A DNA stretch of 60,088 bases, taken from Thermoproteota archaeon. Its GTDB lineage: Archaea; Thermoproteota; Methanomethylicia; Methanomethylicales; Methanomethylicaceae. Positions 53,690-60,088 of this stretch are shown in pieces; the stretch's first letter is position 1; each line of letters starts with the position of its first letter. The position numbers were made by a program, and so were the translations under genes. The notes under the pieces are model-generated. The model saw only the letters and a list, made by a program, of their open reading frames with translations, searched no databases and was not told where the DNA came from. Where the stretch lies: positions 1 to 60,088 of the forward strand of contig JARXPE010000005.1 of the NCBI GenBank assembly GCA_029887795.1. The letters run 5' to 3'.

Positions 53690-53851
53690 TCAGCGGAAGA
53701 GGGGAAATTTTATCCCCTCCCTCCCGTGTATTATTTCTCTCTTGTCCTCGCACTGAAGCATGAGAATTTTTGAATTTTCCTCCACCCCCTCGAGTGGAAT
53801 ATATATCCGCATTTTCCGCTTGTCTTCAGGATCAGGGCGCTCCTCGATGAG
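53690..53851 (-). pseudogene. Coding remnant of an unidentified protein
   Basis: A stop-bounded frame of 53 codons reads LIEERPDPEDKRKMRIYIPL, EGVEENSKILMLQC, EDKREIIHGREGIKFPLFR. Composition and the strand/loop pattern look like real protein, but there is no proper start with a ribosome site and a stop lies directly before it. It may be the C-terminal end of a lost gene. Confidence 0.45.
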
Positions 53852-54056
53852 TCATGCCCCGGATTAATTTCTACATCATAACCATTTCAGCACATAGTCA
53901 TTTCATTACATTACTTTCAAAAGGAATAAAGCAATGGCAGAAGGAGTATCAAAAATCTAACTGTTAAAAACTGACAAAATTTAGCAAATGGTCCCTTTTC
54001 AATAGCAGCACTAGAGATTTATACTGTGACCTAGGTTTATAAAATGAGGGTGTCCA

Positions 54057-55271
54057 ATGTTAAGGATTGGCATTATAGGAAAGACTAACACCGGTAAGAC
54101 CACATTCTTCAACGCCGTGACTATGCTGAATGCCGAGATCTCAAACTACCCGTTCACAACAAAAACCCCGAACATTGGTGTGGGATACGTTAAGACCCCG
54201 TGCGTCTGCAGGGAGTTAGGCGTGACGGACAACCCCAAGAACTCTGCCTGCATCAACGGTTGGAGGTTCATACCTGTGGAGGTGGTGGACCTCCCAGGAC
54301 TGATAAAGGGCGCATGGGCTGGCGCTGGTTTAGGTATTCAGTTTCTATCTGTGGCAGCCCAGTCCGACGTCCTACTGCACATCGTGGACGCGTCGGGAAG
54401 TATAAACGCGAAGGGGGAGATCTGTGAGCCAGGAATGGGCTCTCCCCTAGCGGACTACTACGACATTGAGGAGGAGCTCATAAGGTGGTACATGAAGAAC
54501 CTTATAGAGAACGCCGAGCAAGTCCGCAGGTTAATGCAGGGCAAAGGCTTGGATCTCTCAAAGGCGCTAACCGAGGTGCTGGCGGGCATAAAGGTCAAGG
54601 AGTGGCACGTCAAGGAGGCTCTGCAGAGATCCAAGCTCACGGGCATACCGTTCGAGGACTGGGATGACGAGGACTTCAAGGCTTTCGCCACCGAGATAAG
54701 GTACATATCGAAGCCCACCCTGATAGTGGCGAACAAGATGGACCTGCCTGTGGCTGAGAAGAACTTCCAGGGTCTTCAAGAAACATTCGGCGAGAGGTTC
54801 GTTGTGCCATGCTCGGCTGATGTAGAACTGATGCTTCGAAGGGCGGAGAAGGCTGGCGCCATATCCTACGTCCCGGGGGAGGAGGGATTCAAGGTAAAGG
54901 ACGAGAGCAAGCTCACACCCAAGCAGAAGTGGGCTATAAACTACGTCCAGTCGAGGGTCTTCGACAAGTGGCTCAGGACGGGCGTCGACCAGGCACTTTC
55001 CATAGCGGTCTTCAAGCTCCTAATGATGAACGTTGTCTATCCGGTGGAGGACGCAAAGAGGTACTCAGACAAGAAGGGCAACGTGCTCCCGGACGCCTTC
55101 ATGCTGCCCCAAGGATCGACCCCGCTTGATCTGGCGAGGGAGATCCACTCCGAGCTCGCGGAGGGTTTCTTATACGCGATAGACGCGGTCACGGGCATAA
55201 GGCTCCCCAAGGACTACCAGCTCCACGACAGGGACGTAATAAGCATAATATCCACAAGGAAGCGCAGGTAG
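54057..55271 (+). CDS. OBG-type GTPase (archaeal YchF/Ola1-like) with TGS domain
   Basis: 404 residues. G1 is GIIGKTNTGKTTFFNAVTML with the OBG start, the switch region is NYPFTTKTPNIGVGY, G3 is VVDLPGLIKGA, and G4 is ANKMDLP; archaeal members keep a GTP-type NKxD where bacterial YchF has NxxE. The last 70 residues form a TGS domain (LPQGSTPLDLAREIHSELAE, then IDAVTGIRLPKDYQLHDRDV). Likely a ribosome-associated GTPase. GAGGGTG precedes ATG 54057 and a TATA-like GATTTATACTG lies about 40 bases upstream. Confidence 0.93.
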   Translation: MLRIGIIGKTNTGKTTFFNAVTMLNAEISNYPFTTKTPNIGVGYVKTPCVCRELGVTDNPKNSACINGWRFIPVEVVDLPGLIKGAWAGAGLGIQFLSVAAQSDVLLHIVDASGSINAKGEICEPGMGSPLADYYDIEEELIRWYMKNLIENAEQVRRLMQGKGLDLSKALTEVLAGIKVKEWHVKEALQRSKLTGIPFEDWDDEDFKAFATEIRYISKPTLIVANKMDLPVAEKNFQGLQETFGERFVVPCSADVELMLRRAEKAGAISYVPGEEGFKVKDESKLTPKQKWAINYVQSRVFDKWLRTGVDQALSIAVFKLLMMNVVYPVEDAKRYSDKKGNVLPDAFMLPQGSTPLDLAREIHSELAEGFLYAIDAVTGIRLPKDYQLHDRDVISIISTRKRR

Positions 55272-55350
55272 TCAAAATAGTGAATAAACTCTTTTTTAAC
55301 AAATATATAACAATTCATAAAAACGCAAAAAAGTAAAAGCGGGTAGATTT

Positions 55351-56424
55351 TTGTCGTCAAGAAAGCAATTACTTTTTCAATTGATTCTGATAATAATCGG
55401 AACGGTAAGTTTTTCCGTTTTCATGTTCGGACTTTTAGACCAGCCAAGAGAAACGAAAGTGACGCCAGCGGACAGTCCAAAACTCCCCGATCGAGGGTTC
55501 TTCATGGGAGTCCTGCCCGTGCCAGGAGATGGGCAATCCTTCGGGGAGGCGCACTCTCAGGCGGCGCAGTGTGCTGAGTTTGTGCCGGTCTGGGGGAGAC
55601 CGACCCCCTTTTATGATCTTGCGAAGGACTTGTCGGGCGACTGGGGTAAGAATTTCGTCGAGGAGTATGTGCGCGGTAAAGGGATGTTCCCGCTTGTTCA
55701 CGTATCGTTTATAGGTCCGAACCTAACCCTTGTGGTTCCGCCAAATCTGAAAAACGCGACCCTCAGCGACCCCGCTTGGAGAAGTTTGTACAAACAGGCG
55801 GTTCTTGATGTGGTCAGGGTCTGCAGACCGCTCTATCTCTCCGTGGGCAACGAGGTCAACAGGTGGTACGAGAGATACGGTGCGACAGGAAATGACCCGA
55901 ACGGCTTCCAGCACTTCGTCAGTCTTTACGAGGAGATATACGATGCCGTGAAGGAGATCTCCCCGCAGACTAAGGTCTTCTGCACTTTCGCGAGGGAGAT
56001 CGTATCAGAGAACCGTGAGGCGGACCTCAAGGTTCTATCTATGTTCGACCCAAAGAAGGTCGATATGCTGGTATTCACAAGCTATCCCTACGCGGTCAAG
56101 GAGATAAATAGACCATCAGATATTCCAGACAATTATTATTCCATCGCTTTAGCGTGCCTGCCGGATAAGCCTCTGGGATTTAGCGAAATTGGCTGGCCTT
56201 CAATGGAAGCCTTCGGCGGCGAGCAGGCTCAGGCGGACTTCATAAACCAAGTGGCAGGGCGCCTCACCAAAAGGCAAGGAATCAGCCTGCACTTATTAGG
56301 CTGGGCATGGCTGCACGATTTGGATAAGGATGATTGCTTAGGACTAATAAAAAGGGATTGCACGGAGAAGCCAGACTACGAAGCATGGAAAAGCCTATCA
56401 AGATTAGGGAACGGGGCAGAATGA
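55351..56424 (+). CDS. Secreted or membrane-anchored glycoside-hydrolase-like TIM-barrel protein
   Basis: 357 residues. A hydrophobic N-terminal anchor (LILIIIGTVSFSVFMFGLL) is followed by a TIM-barrel typical of clan GH-A. The acid/base Glu is probably in LYLSVGNEVNRWYERYG near residue 168, with NE before it as in that clan. The nucleophile Glu is in LGFSEIGWPSMEAFG near 278. FTSYPYA and HLLGWAWLHDLD fit barrel strands 6 and 8. Endo-galactanase (GH53-like) activity is one option; the exact family is not determined. It likely acts on outside glycans. A long T-rich stretch follows. Confidence 0.75.
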   Translation: MSSRKQLLFQLILIIIGTVSFSVFMFGLLDQPRETKVTPADSPKLPDRGFFMGVLPVPGDGQSFGEAHSQAAQCAEFVPVWGRPTPFYDLAKDLSGDWGKNFVEEYVRGKGMFPLVHVSFIGPNLTLVVPPNLKNATLSDPAWRSLYKQAVLDVVRVCRPLYLSVGNEVNRWYERYGATGNDPNGFQHFVSLYEEIYDAVKEISPQTKVFCTFAREIVSENREADLKVLSMFDPKKVDMLVFTSYPYAVKEINRPSDIPDNYYSIALACLPDKPLGFSEIGWPSMEAFGGEQAQADFINQVAGRLTKRQGISLHLLGWAWLHDLDKDDCLGLIKRDCTEKPDYEAWKSLSRLGNGAE

Positions 56425-56511
56425 ATCATTCGAATCAAAGTACAGGGTCTAAAATGAAGTAGTATGAGGATAGCGTTTTTCGGCTGACGGGGTTTGCGCT
56501 TTTTAATCGAT

Positions 56512-56577
56512 CTTTTTTCCCTTTTACTTTTTCCTTTCTCCTATTCCCTTTTCCTCTATTTTGATTTTTTATTTTAT
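56512..56577 (+). terminator. Long pyrimidine-rich terminator
   Basis: After the glycosidase gene the plus strand carries seven T runs of four to six bases (CTTTTTTCCCTTTTACTTTT and onward) within 66 bases. This is a strong archaeal-type terminator and reaches the end of the convergent ribbon-helix-helix gene. Confidence 0.6.
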
Positions 56578-57096
56578 CATCGAGATCCTTATCTTGGTTA
56601 ACTCTTCCTTCATCTGGGCGTCTAGTGTGAGTATGTCGAACACCTCTTGTAGGAATACTCCAATAAACTTCTTAATCTCCTCGTTTCCAAATATCAAGAT
56701 GTACTCGTCTTCCATCTTAACAAGCCTGAAGAAGTTGCATGCCTCCAGCCTCTTCAAGATTCTATCCACATCCAAGTAACGGAACTGCTCTGCGTGGCTC
56801 CGGGCAATCCTCCTGTGCTCCTCCCAGAACTTTTCCCTCTGGGGCGTGGACTCTATAATCCTAAGCATGGTCACCAAGTGATCCAAGTCCACTATAATGT
56901 GCTCCCCTCCTGTCAACATCTCCGCGTGTATCTTCAGCCGGTCCAATTCACCCTCACCGAAGCCCCTGAAGGTGTAGTAAAATTTTAGGGCCCTTCGTAT
57001 AAGATCGCTCTGGGAGACGTTCGGCTCCTTGAGCTTCTCGAGGATGCGCAGGGTCTCCTCGTTTAGGGCAATACTCGTCCTTATGGGAAGTTTCAT
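56569..57096 (-). CDS. Ribbon-helix-helix regulator with C-terminal ligand-like domain
   Basis: 175 residues. The N-terminal 45 residues (IRTSIALNEETLRILEKLKE, then SQSDLIRRALKFYY) form a ribbon-helix-helix DNA-binding domain. Residues 60-175 are mostly helical with some strands (HAEMLTGGEHIIVDLDHLVT, ILIFGNEEIKKFIGVFLQEV) and may bind a ligand or partner. Similar proteins in archaea are uncharacterised regulators. Its target is unknown. Confidence 0.75.
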   Translation of the reverse strand: MKLPIRTSIALNEETLRILEKLKEPNVSQSDLIRRALKFYYTFRGFGEGELDRLKIHAEMLTGGEHIIVDLDHLVTMLRIIESTPQREKFWEEHRRIARSHAEQFRYLDVDRILKRLEACNFFRLVKMEDEYILIFGNEEIKKFIGVFLQEVFDILTLDAQMKEELTKIRISMIK

Positions 57097-57409
57097 AATA
57101 CAAAGGACACGGATTGAAAATAAAAACTTTACTATTCATTAATATACAGCATTAATTAATTTTTTCAATTTCTAAAACTTTATTAAAAAACTATTTGTTA
57201 ATAGTGTTTGGCTATAATTGAATTGTTATATTGTGCTTAATATTGGACCGGAGCATGCTTGAGCGGCGATCCGCTCATAAAAAACACACCCCCGAAACCG
57301 AAATGGAGGCTACCAATAAAAATCACTCCAGAACAAAACATCCATATCGGCAACAGGTCAGCATCCCCTTTATAAACCACCTGAACAATAGTTTCCGTAG
57401 GCGATTCTT
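57097..57409. other. Intergenic region with a small hairpin and TATA box
   Basis: An AT-rich gap holding a perfect 7-bp stem, TGAGCGG (57260-57266) with CCGCTCA (57271-57277) and a CGAT loop, followed by TAAAAAA. A TATA-like CCTTTATAAACC (about 57366-57377) lies about 35 bases before the AIM24-like gene. No likely gene is seen. Confidence 0.5.
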
Positions 57410-58102
57410 ATGGAATATGAGATAAAGTTTAGACCATCATACTCCATGGTGGTCATTAAGCTGAGCCAGGGCGAGACGATCGTCGGGGAGTCCGGGGCAA
57501 TGACATACATGACTCCCAACATCTCGGTAAGGACAAGGTCTAGGGAGGGTCTCCTCGGGTCCCTGGGTCTGAAGTTCTTAGGGGGGCAGTCCTTCTGGGT
57601 AAACGACTATACTGCAGTCAACGGTCCGGGAGAGATCGGGTTCGTCTCGGCGCCTCTTGGGGACATAGAGCGCCTCTCCCTTTCAGACGAGAGGGGCTAC
57701 ATAATCAGGAGGGAGTCCTACGTGGCTTCTTCACCGGCGATAGACCTTGATGTGAAGTGGGAGGGCTTCACAAAGGGTCTCTTCGGGCAGGGTTTATTCA
57801 TGATTAAGGCAAAAGGGGTCGGCGACCTCTTCATAAACACCTTCGGGGCGATAGACAGGCACGTGCTCAAGGAGGGCGAGAGCCTCATAGTGGACAACTT
57901 CCACCTAGTGGCGTTCAGCAACACATGCAGTTACAGGGTTGAGAGGTTCGGCGGACTAAAGGAGACGATATTGAGCGGTGAGGGCTTGGTGACGAGGATA
58001 AACGGTCCGGGAGAAGTCCTGCTACAGACGAAGAATCCAAGGGAGTTCGTGGAGTGGATGTGGACGCTCCTGGAGCCAATGATAAAATCTAGAGCCCGGT
58101 GA
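57410..58102 (+). CDS. AIM24/TIGR00266 family protein
   Basis: 230 residues, all strand. Signature: SMVVIKLSQGETIVGESGAM near residue 10, then GLLGSLGLKFLGGQSFWVND and GLFMIKAKGVGDLFINTFGA, with GEVLLQTKNPREFVEWMWTL near the end. These beta-helix-like proteins are widespread; mitochondrial relatives help keep membrane structure, and archaeal function is unknown. Its stop overlaps the start of the Nudix gene (GTGA), so it heads a tight operon. Confidence 0.92.
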   Translation: MEYEIKFRPSYSMVVIKLSQGETIVGESGAMTYMTPNISVRTRSREGLLGSLGLKFLGGQSFWVNDYTAVNGPGEIGFVSAPLGDIERLSLSDERGYIIRRESYVASSPAIDLDVKWEGFTKGLFGQGLFMIKAKGVGDLFINTFGAIDRHVLKEGESLIVDNFHLVAFSNTCSYRVERFGGLKETILSGEGLVTRINGPGEVLLQTKNPREFVEWMWTLLEPMIKSRAR

Positions 58103-58647
58103 GGGCTTTGGAGGCAGGAGAGAGGGTAGTCCGGAGCGAGTTGGCCTTCTCTGGCAAACTAATCAAGGTCAGGGTCGACGAGGTGGTGCTCCCCAACGGG
58201 CGAGTCGCCCAGAGGGAGATCGTGGTACACAGGGGCGCAGTTGCCATAATAGGGTTGGAAGGCGACAAGATCATCATGGAGAGACAGTACAGACACGCCG
58301 CTGGGAAGATGATGTGGGAGATACCGGCTGGCACGCTCGAGGATGGGGAGACGCCCCTTGAGTGTGCCAAGAGAGAGCTGCTTGAGGAGACTGGATACGT
58401 GGCGGAGAAGATGGAGGAGTTCATCCACTTCTACGTGGCGGTGGGCTACAGCACGGAGATCATCCATGTCTTCCTGGCGACTGGGCTCAAGAGGGCAGAG
58501 CCAACCCCTGAAGAGGACGAGACAATTAAGACAAAGATGGTGCCATTTGACGAAGTCCTCAGGATGATAAGGGATAACGAAATCGAGGACGCAAAGACCA
58601 TAATTGGAGTGCTCATGCTGAGGGATAGAATGAAGCTTGGGGGGTAA
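58099..58647 (+). CDS. Nudix hydrolase (ADP-ribose pyrophosphatase-like)
   Basis: 182 residues. The Nudix box GTLEDGETPLECAKRELLEE-TGYV matches Gx5Ex7REUxEExGU exactly. Upstream VHRGAVAIIGLEGDKIIMER and RQYRHAAGKMMWEIPAG are typical of ADP-ribose pyrophosphatases. It cleaves a nucleoside diphosphate derivative. Its GTG start overlaps the stop of the AIM24-like gene, and its stop TAA overlaps the next ATG. Confidence 0.93.
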   Translation: MRALEAGERVVRSELAFSGKLIKVRVDEVVLPNGRVAQREIVVHRGAVAIIGLEGDKIIMERQYRHAAGKMMWEIPAGTLEDGETPLECAKRELLEETGYVAEKMEEFIHFYVAVGYSTEIIHVFLATGLKRAEPTPEEDETIKTKMVPFDEVLRMIRDNEIEDAKTIIGVLMLRDRMKLGG

Positions 58648-59177
58648 TGCGTCACTGCCAAAGGTTCACAGTTATTATGGGGCGAGACAGGATGGCAGTT
58701 GACAGAGTGAAGGTCTCTAGGATAAGGAAGAGTCGCGGGCAGGGGTTCGAGCGCGAGCTCGTGAAGAGGTACCGTGAGGCTGGCTGGTGGTCTTATCGAA
58801 CCGGTGGGAGCAGCGCGTACCTGCCTGATCTCATAGCCACTAATGACACCACTGGAGAGCTCGATGTTGTGGAGGCGAAGGCGGGCGCAAAGGACCACCT
58901 CTACATCGAGTGGGACCAGATAGCCCGGGACATAATCCTCATAAACGGATTCAAGCGCTATCCCACAAGGAGAATAGTGCTGGCTTTCAAGTTCCTCTCA
59001 AAAAAATCCAAGGGCAAACCAGGCAATTATGAGAGGAGGGAGCTCCGCGAGTACTTCAAGGTTGTTCCAGAAGAATACTGGGAGAAACTTAACGGATGTA
59101 AGATCTCGTGCCATTACGAGCGGGGCTGCCCAGAACTTCCGGATTACAACCCGCCCTTCAAGGTCAAAGGTAAGTGA
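58647..59177 (+). CDS. Hjc-like Holliday-junction resolvase-family nuclease
   Basis: 176 residues. The core resembles archaeal Hjc: KSRGQGFERELVKRYREAGW, a serine/glycine turn (RTGGSSAYLPDLIATN) and the acid/Lys pair LDVVEAKAGAKDHLY, the Glu-x-Lys of the PD-(D/E)xK fold. A C-terminal addition of about 50 residues has two cysteine pairs (CKISCHYERGC), absent from ordinary Hjc. It would resolve four-way junctions or cut branched DNA. GGGGGG lies before ATG 58647; ATG 58692 is another possible start. It is the last gene of the AIM24/Nudix operon. Confidence 0.8.
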   Translation: MRHCQRFTVIMGRDRMAVDRVKVSRIRKSRGQGFERELVKRYREAGWWSYRTGGSSAYLPDLIATNDTTGELDVVEAKAGAKDHLYIEWDQIARDIILINGFKRYPTRRIVLAFKFLSKKSKGKPGNYERRELREYFKVVPEEYWEKLNGCKISCHYERGCPELPDYNPPFKVKGK

Positions 59178-59281
59178 ATGTAGACAGTAATCTAAATTTA
59201 AAATTTAAAATTTAATCAACAATTACGTCTTTAAGCCGTAAGAATAGTAATGTTAGGTGTATAACAATATGAAAAAACACA

Positions 59282-59407
59282 TCATTGGTCGAGAGTCACG
59301 CCTTCGCAATTGTGAGTTTCTGGCTGAATGTGGTGCGAACAGAAGTACTTCGTACAATACGGACACCTGAAGACTTCGGTTTCTTGGCAACAAAAATCGC
59401 ATTCCAT
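59282..59407 (-). CDS. AN1-type zinc-finger mini-protein (41 aa)
   Basis: 41 residues from ATG 59407 to TGA. The cysteine/histidine pattern MECDFCCQETEVFRCPYCTK, then YFCSHHIQPETHNCEG, follows an AN1 zinc finger (C-x2-C, C-x2-C, C-x-x-H, H-x-C). GGTGAGTG lies about 4 bases before the start. AN1 domains in archaea are short and of unknown role; in eukaryotes they act with ubiquitin-type stress proteins. It is antisense to the neighbouring gap and probably separately transcribed. Confidence 0.7.
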   Translation of the reverse strand: MECDFCCQETEVFRCPYCTKYFCSHHIQPETHNCEGVTLDQ

Positions 59408-60088
59408 AAAACACTCACCAAGATTTGTTAAAGATTTCCTTTATCTGCCCTTATAAACTATCTACCGATTATAGCCCTATTTTAAAAAGGGTGATTAACT
59501 CGCTCACCTATCAATCTGCAGACTAACTTTAAGCAAAAAGGAAACCAATAGCTCGTAAAATCGTGCTGTCGCCGAGAATTAATTACAAGTAAATTTCAAT
59601 AGAGGTTAATGGTTTTGATTCGTATCTCAGAAGCTCAGGAGATAAAAGATAACTCCGTTTATGATGAGATGACCTTTTGTAAACATATTTCAGAACTCGT
59701 ACAATCTTAAAGAGATCACATTATCACTTAAAATGGCGGCCAAAAATTATAGCCTAACCCCTACCAGGTACCACACCACTGTCAGGAAAACCTTCAAACT
59801 CTGCAAAGGGGTGTTGTGAAAATTTATTTTCAAAGGATCGAATATTCATTTTCATATTAGCAACCAAGAATAGTAGTCCAAACCAGGCATGATATAATTG
59901 TTTCATGGATTGTGAGGGATTTCAAGACTCATGAATTTGAGAGGCTTCAGGGCAGTTTGTATGCATGGTGTAACTTTGTTTTGATGCTGCGCTAAATCAA
60001 AAATTTTGATTCACACACTCTCGAAAAGGGTAAAAATAGCGTATGGTAGAATTGTTTCATTTCTTTGGTTCAACATGGATGGTTAAAT
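59408..60088. other. AT-rich right-end gap, one weak small frame
   Basis: Mostly non-coding by appearance. A 33-codon frame (59609-59710, plus strand, starting MVLIRISEAQEIKDN) has GAGG four bases before its ATG but no known motif and is weakly supported. A second stop-bounded frame near 59890-59995 (HDIIVSWIVRDFKTHEFERL) may be a gene remnant. Several TATA-like stretches occur. I see no RNA gene. Confidence 0.4.

Overview
The window looks like part of a chromosome from a TACK-group archaeon, probably an anaerobe and probably not a hyperthermophilic crenarchaeote. Evidence seen in the sequence: archaeal TATA boxes, several of them 24-33 bp before a start codon (leaderless style); many TTG and GTG starts behind GGAGG/GGTG-type ribosome sites; a CdvB/ESCRT-III protein; a PDCD5-like protein; a Cren7-like mini-protein; an archaeal OBG-type GTPase; and a bacterial-type grpE-dnaK-dnaJ cluster. 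A stand-alone methanogenesis marker 8 (DUF2099) gene and a MoaD-like protein next to a fumarate-reductase-like flavoprotein suggest lineages such as Bathyarchaeia or Methanomethylicia. That placement is inference. No rRNA, convincing tRNA, CRISPR array or insertion sequence was seen.

Layout. 1-7.2 kb: redox genes (MoaD-like, FrdA-like), a K+-independent type H+-pyrophosphatase, marker protein 8, a V4R-domain protein and a winged-helix regulator. 7.2-9.3 kb: an AT-rich accessory stretch with a GC-rich structured island, a small P-loop ATPase and a short tyrosine recombinase. 9.4-16 kb: a cell-surface Ig-like protein, a B12/radical SAM enzyme, a PaaK-like ligase with an ACT protein, the Cren7-like zinc ribbon and an aminotransferase. 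16-19.4 kb: MarC, the PiT phosphate transporter with its DUF47 partner, and CdvB. 19.5-25.4 kb: a Lut-type iron-sulfur pair and the Hsp70 operon. 25.5-31 kb: small DNA-binding proteins, a membrane-anchored protein with 24 G-x-x-x repeats and a possible cysteine-peptidase domain, a Cys-rich Rossmann-like protein, RNase HI and a beta-propeller protein.

31-38 kb: DUF72, an isochorismatase-like hydrolase, a probable structured RNA, a FAH-family enzyme with a substrate-binding membrane component, and an APC permease / glutamine-synthetase-like / papain-like protein cassette that may handle an amine or amino acid. It is followed by a decayed subtilase. 38.6-46.5 kb: an OCD/mu-crystallin enzyme, two membrane proteins, a large AAA-AAA-Lon fusion overlapping its membrane-protein neighbour, and a CPA2 antiporter. 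46.7-50.9 kb: a PfkB kinase and class I aldolase pair, and a geranylgeranyl-reductase-family flavoprotein, with two striking repeat arrays between them. 51-54 kb: a CAAX-type protease, a 40-residue mini-protein, YjbQ with creatininase, then a stretch of broken genes. 54-59.4 kb: an OBG GTPase, a secreted glycosidase-like protein, a ribbon-helix-helix protein, a tight AIM24/Nudix/Hjc-like operon and an AN1 zinc-finger mini-protein. The last 680 bases are mostly non-coding.

The best candidates for undescribed biology are the tandem-AAA Lon protease with its overlapping membrane partner, the 24-fold G-x-x-x protein, the Cren7-like zinc ribbon, the multi-hairpin RNA candidate near 32.4 kb and the helically phased repeat arrays near 48.5 kb. 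All functional assignments rest on reading motifs by eye; no database search was run.
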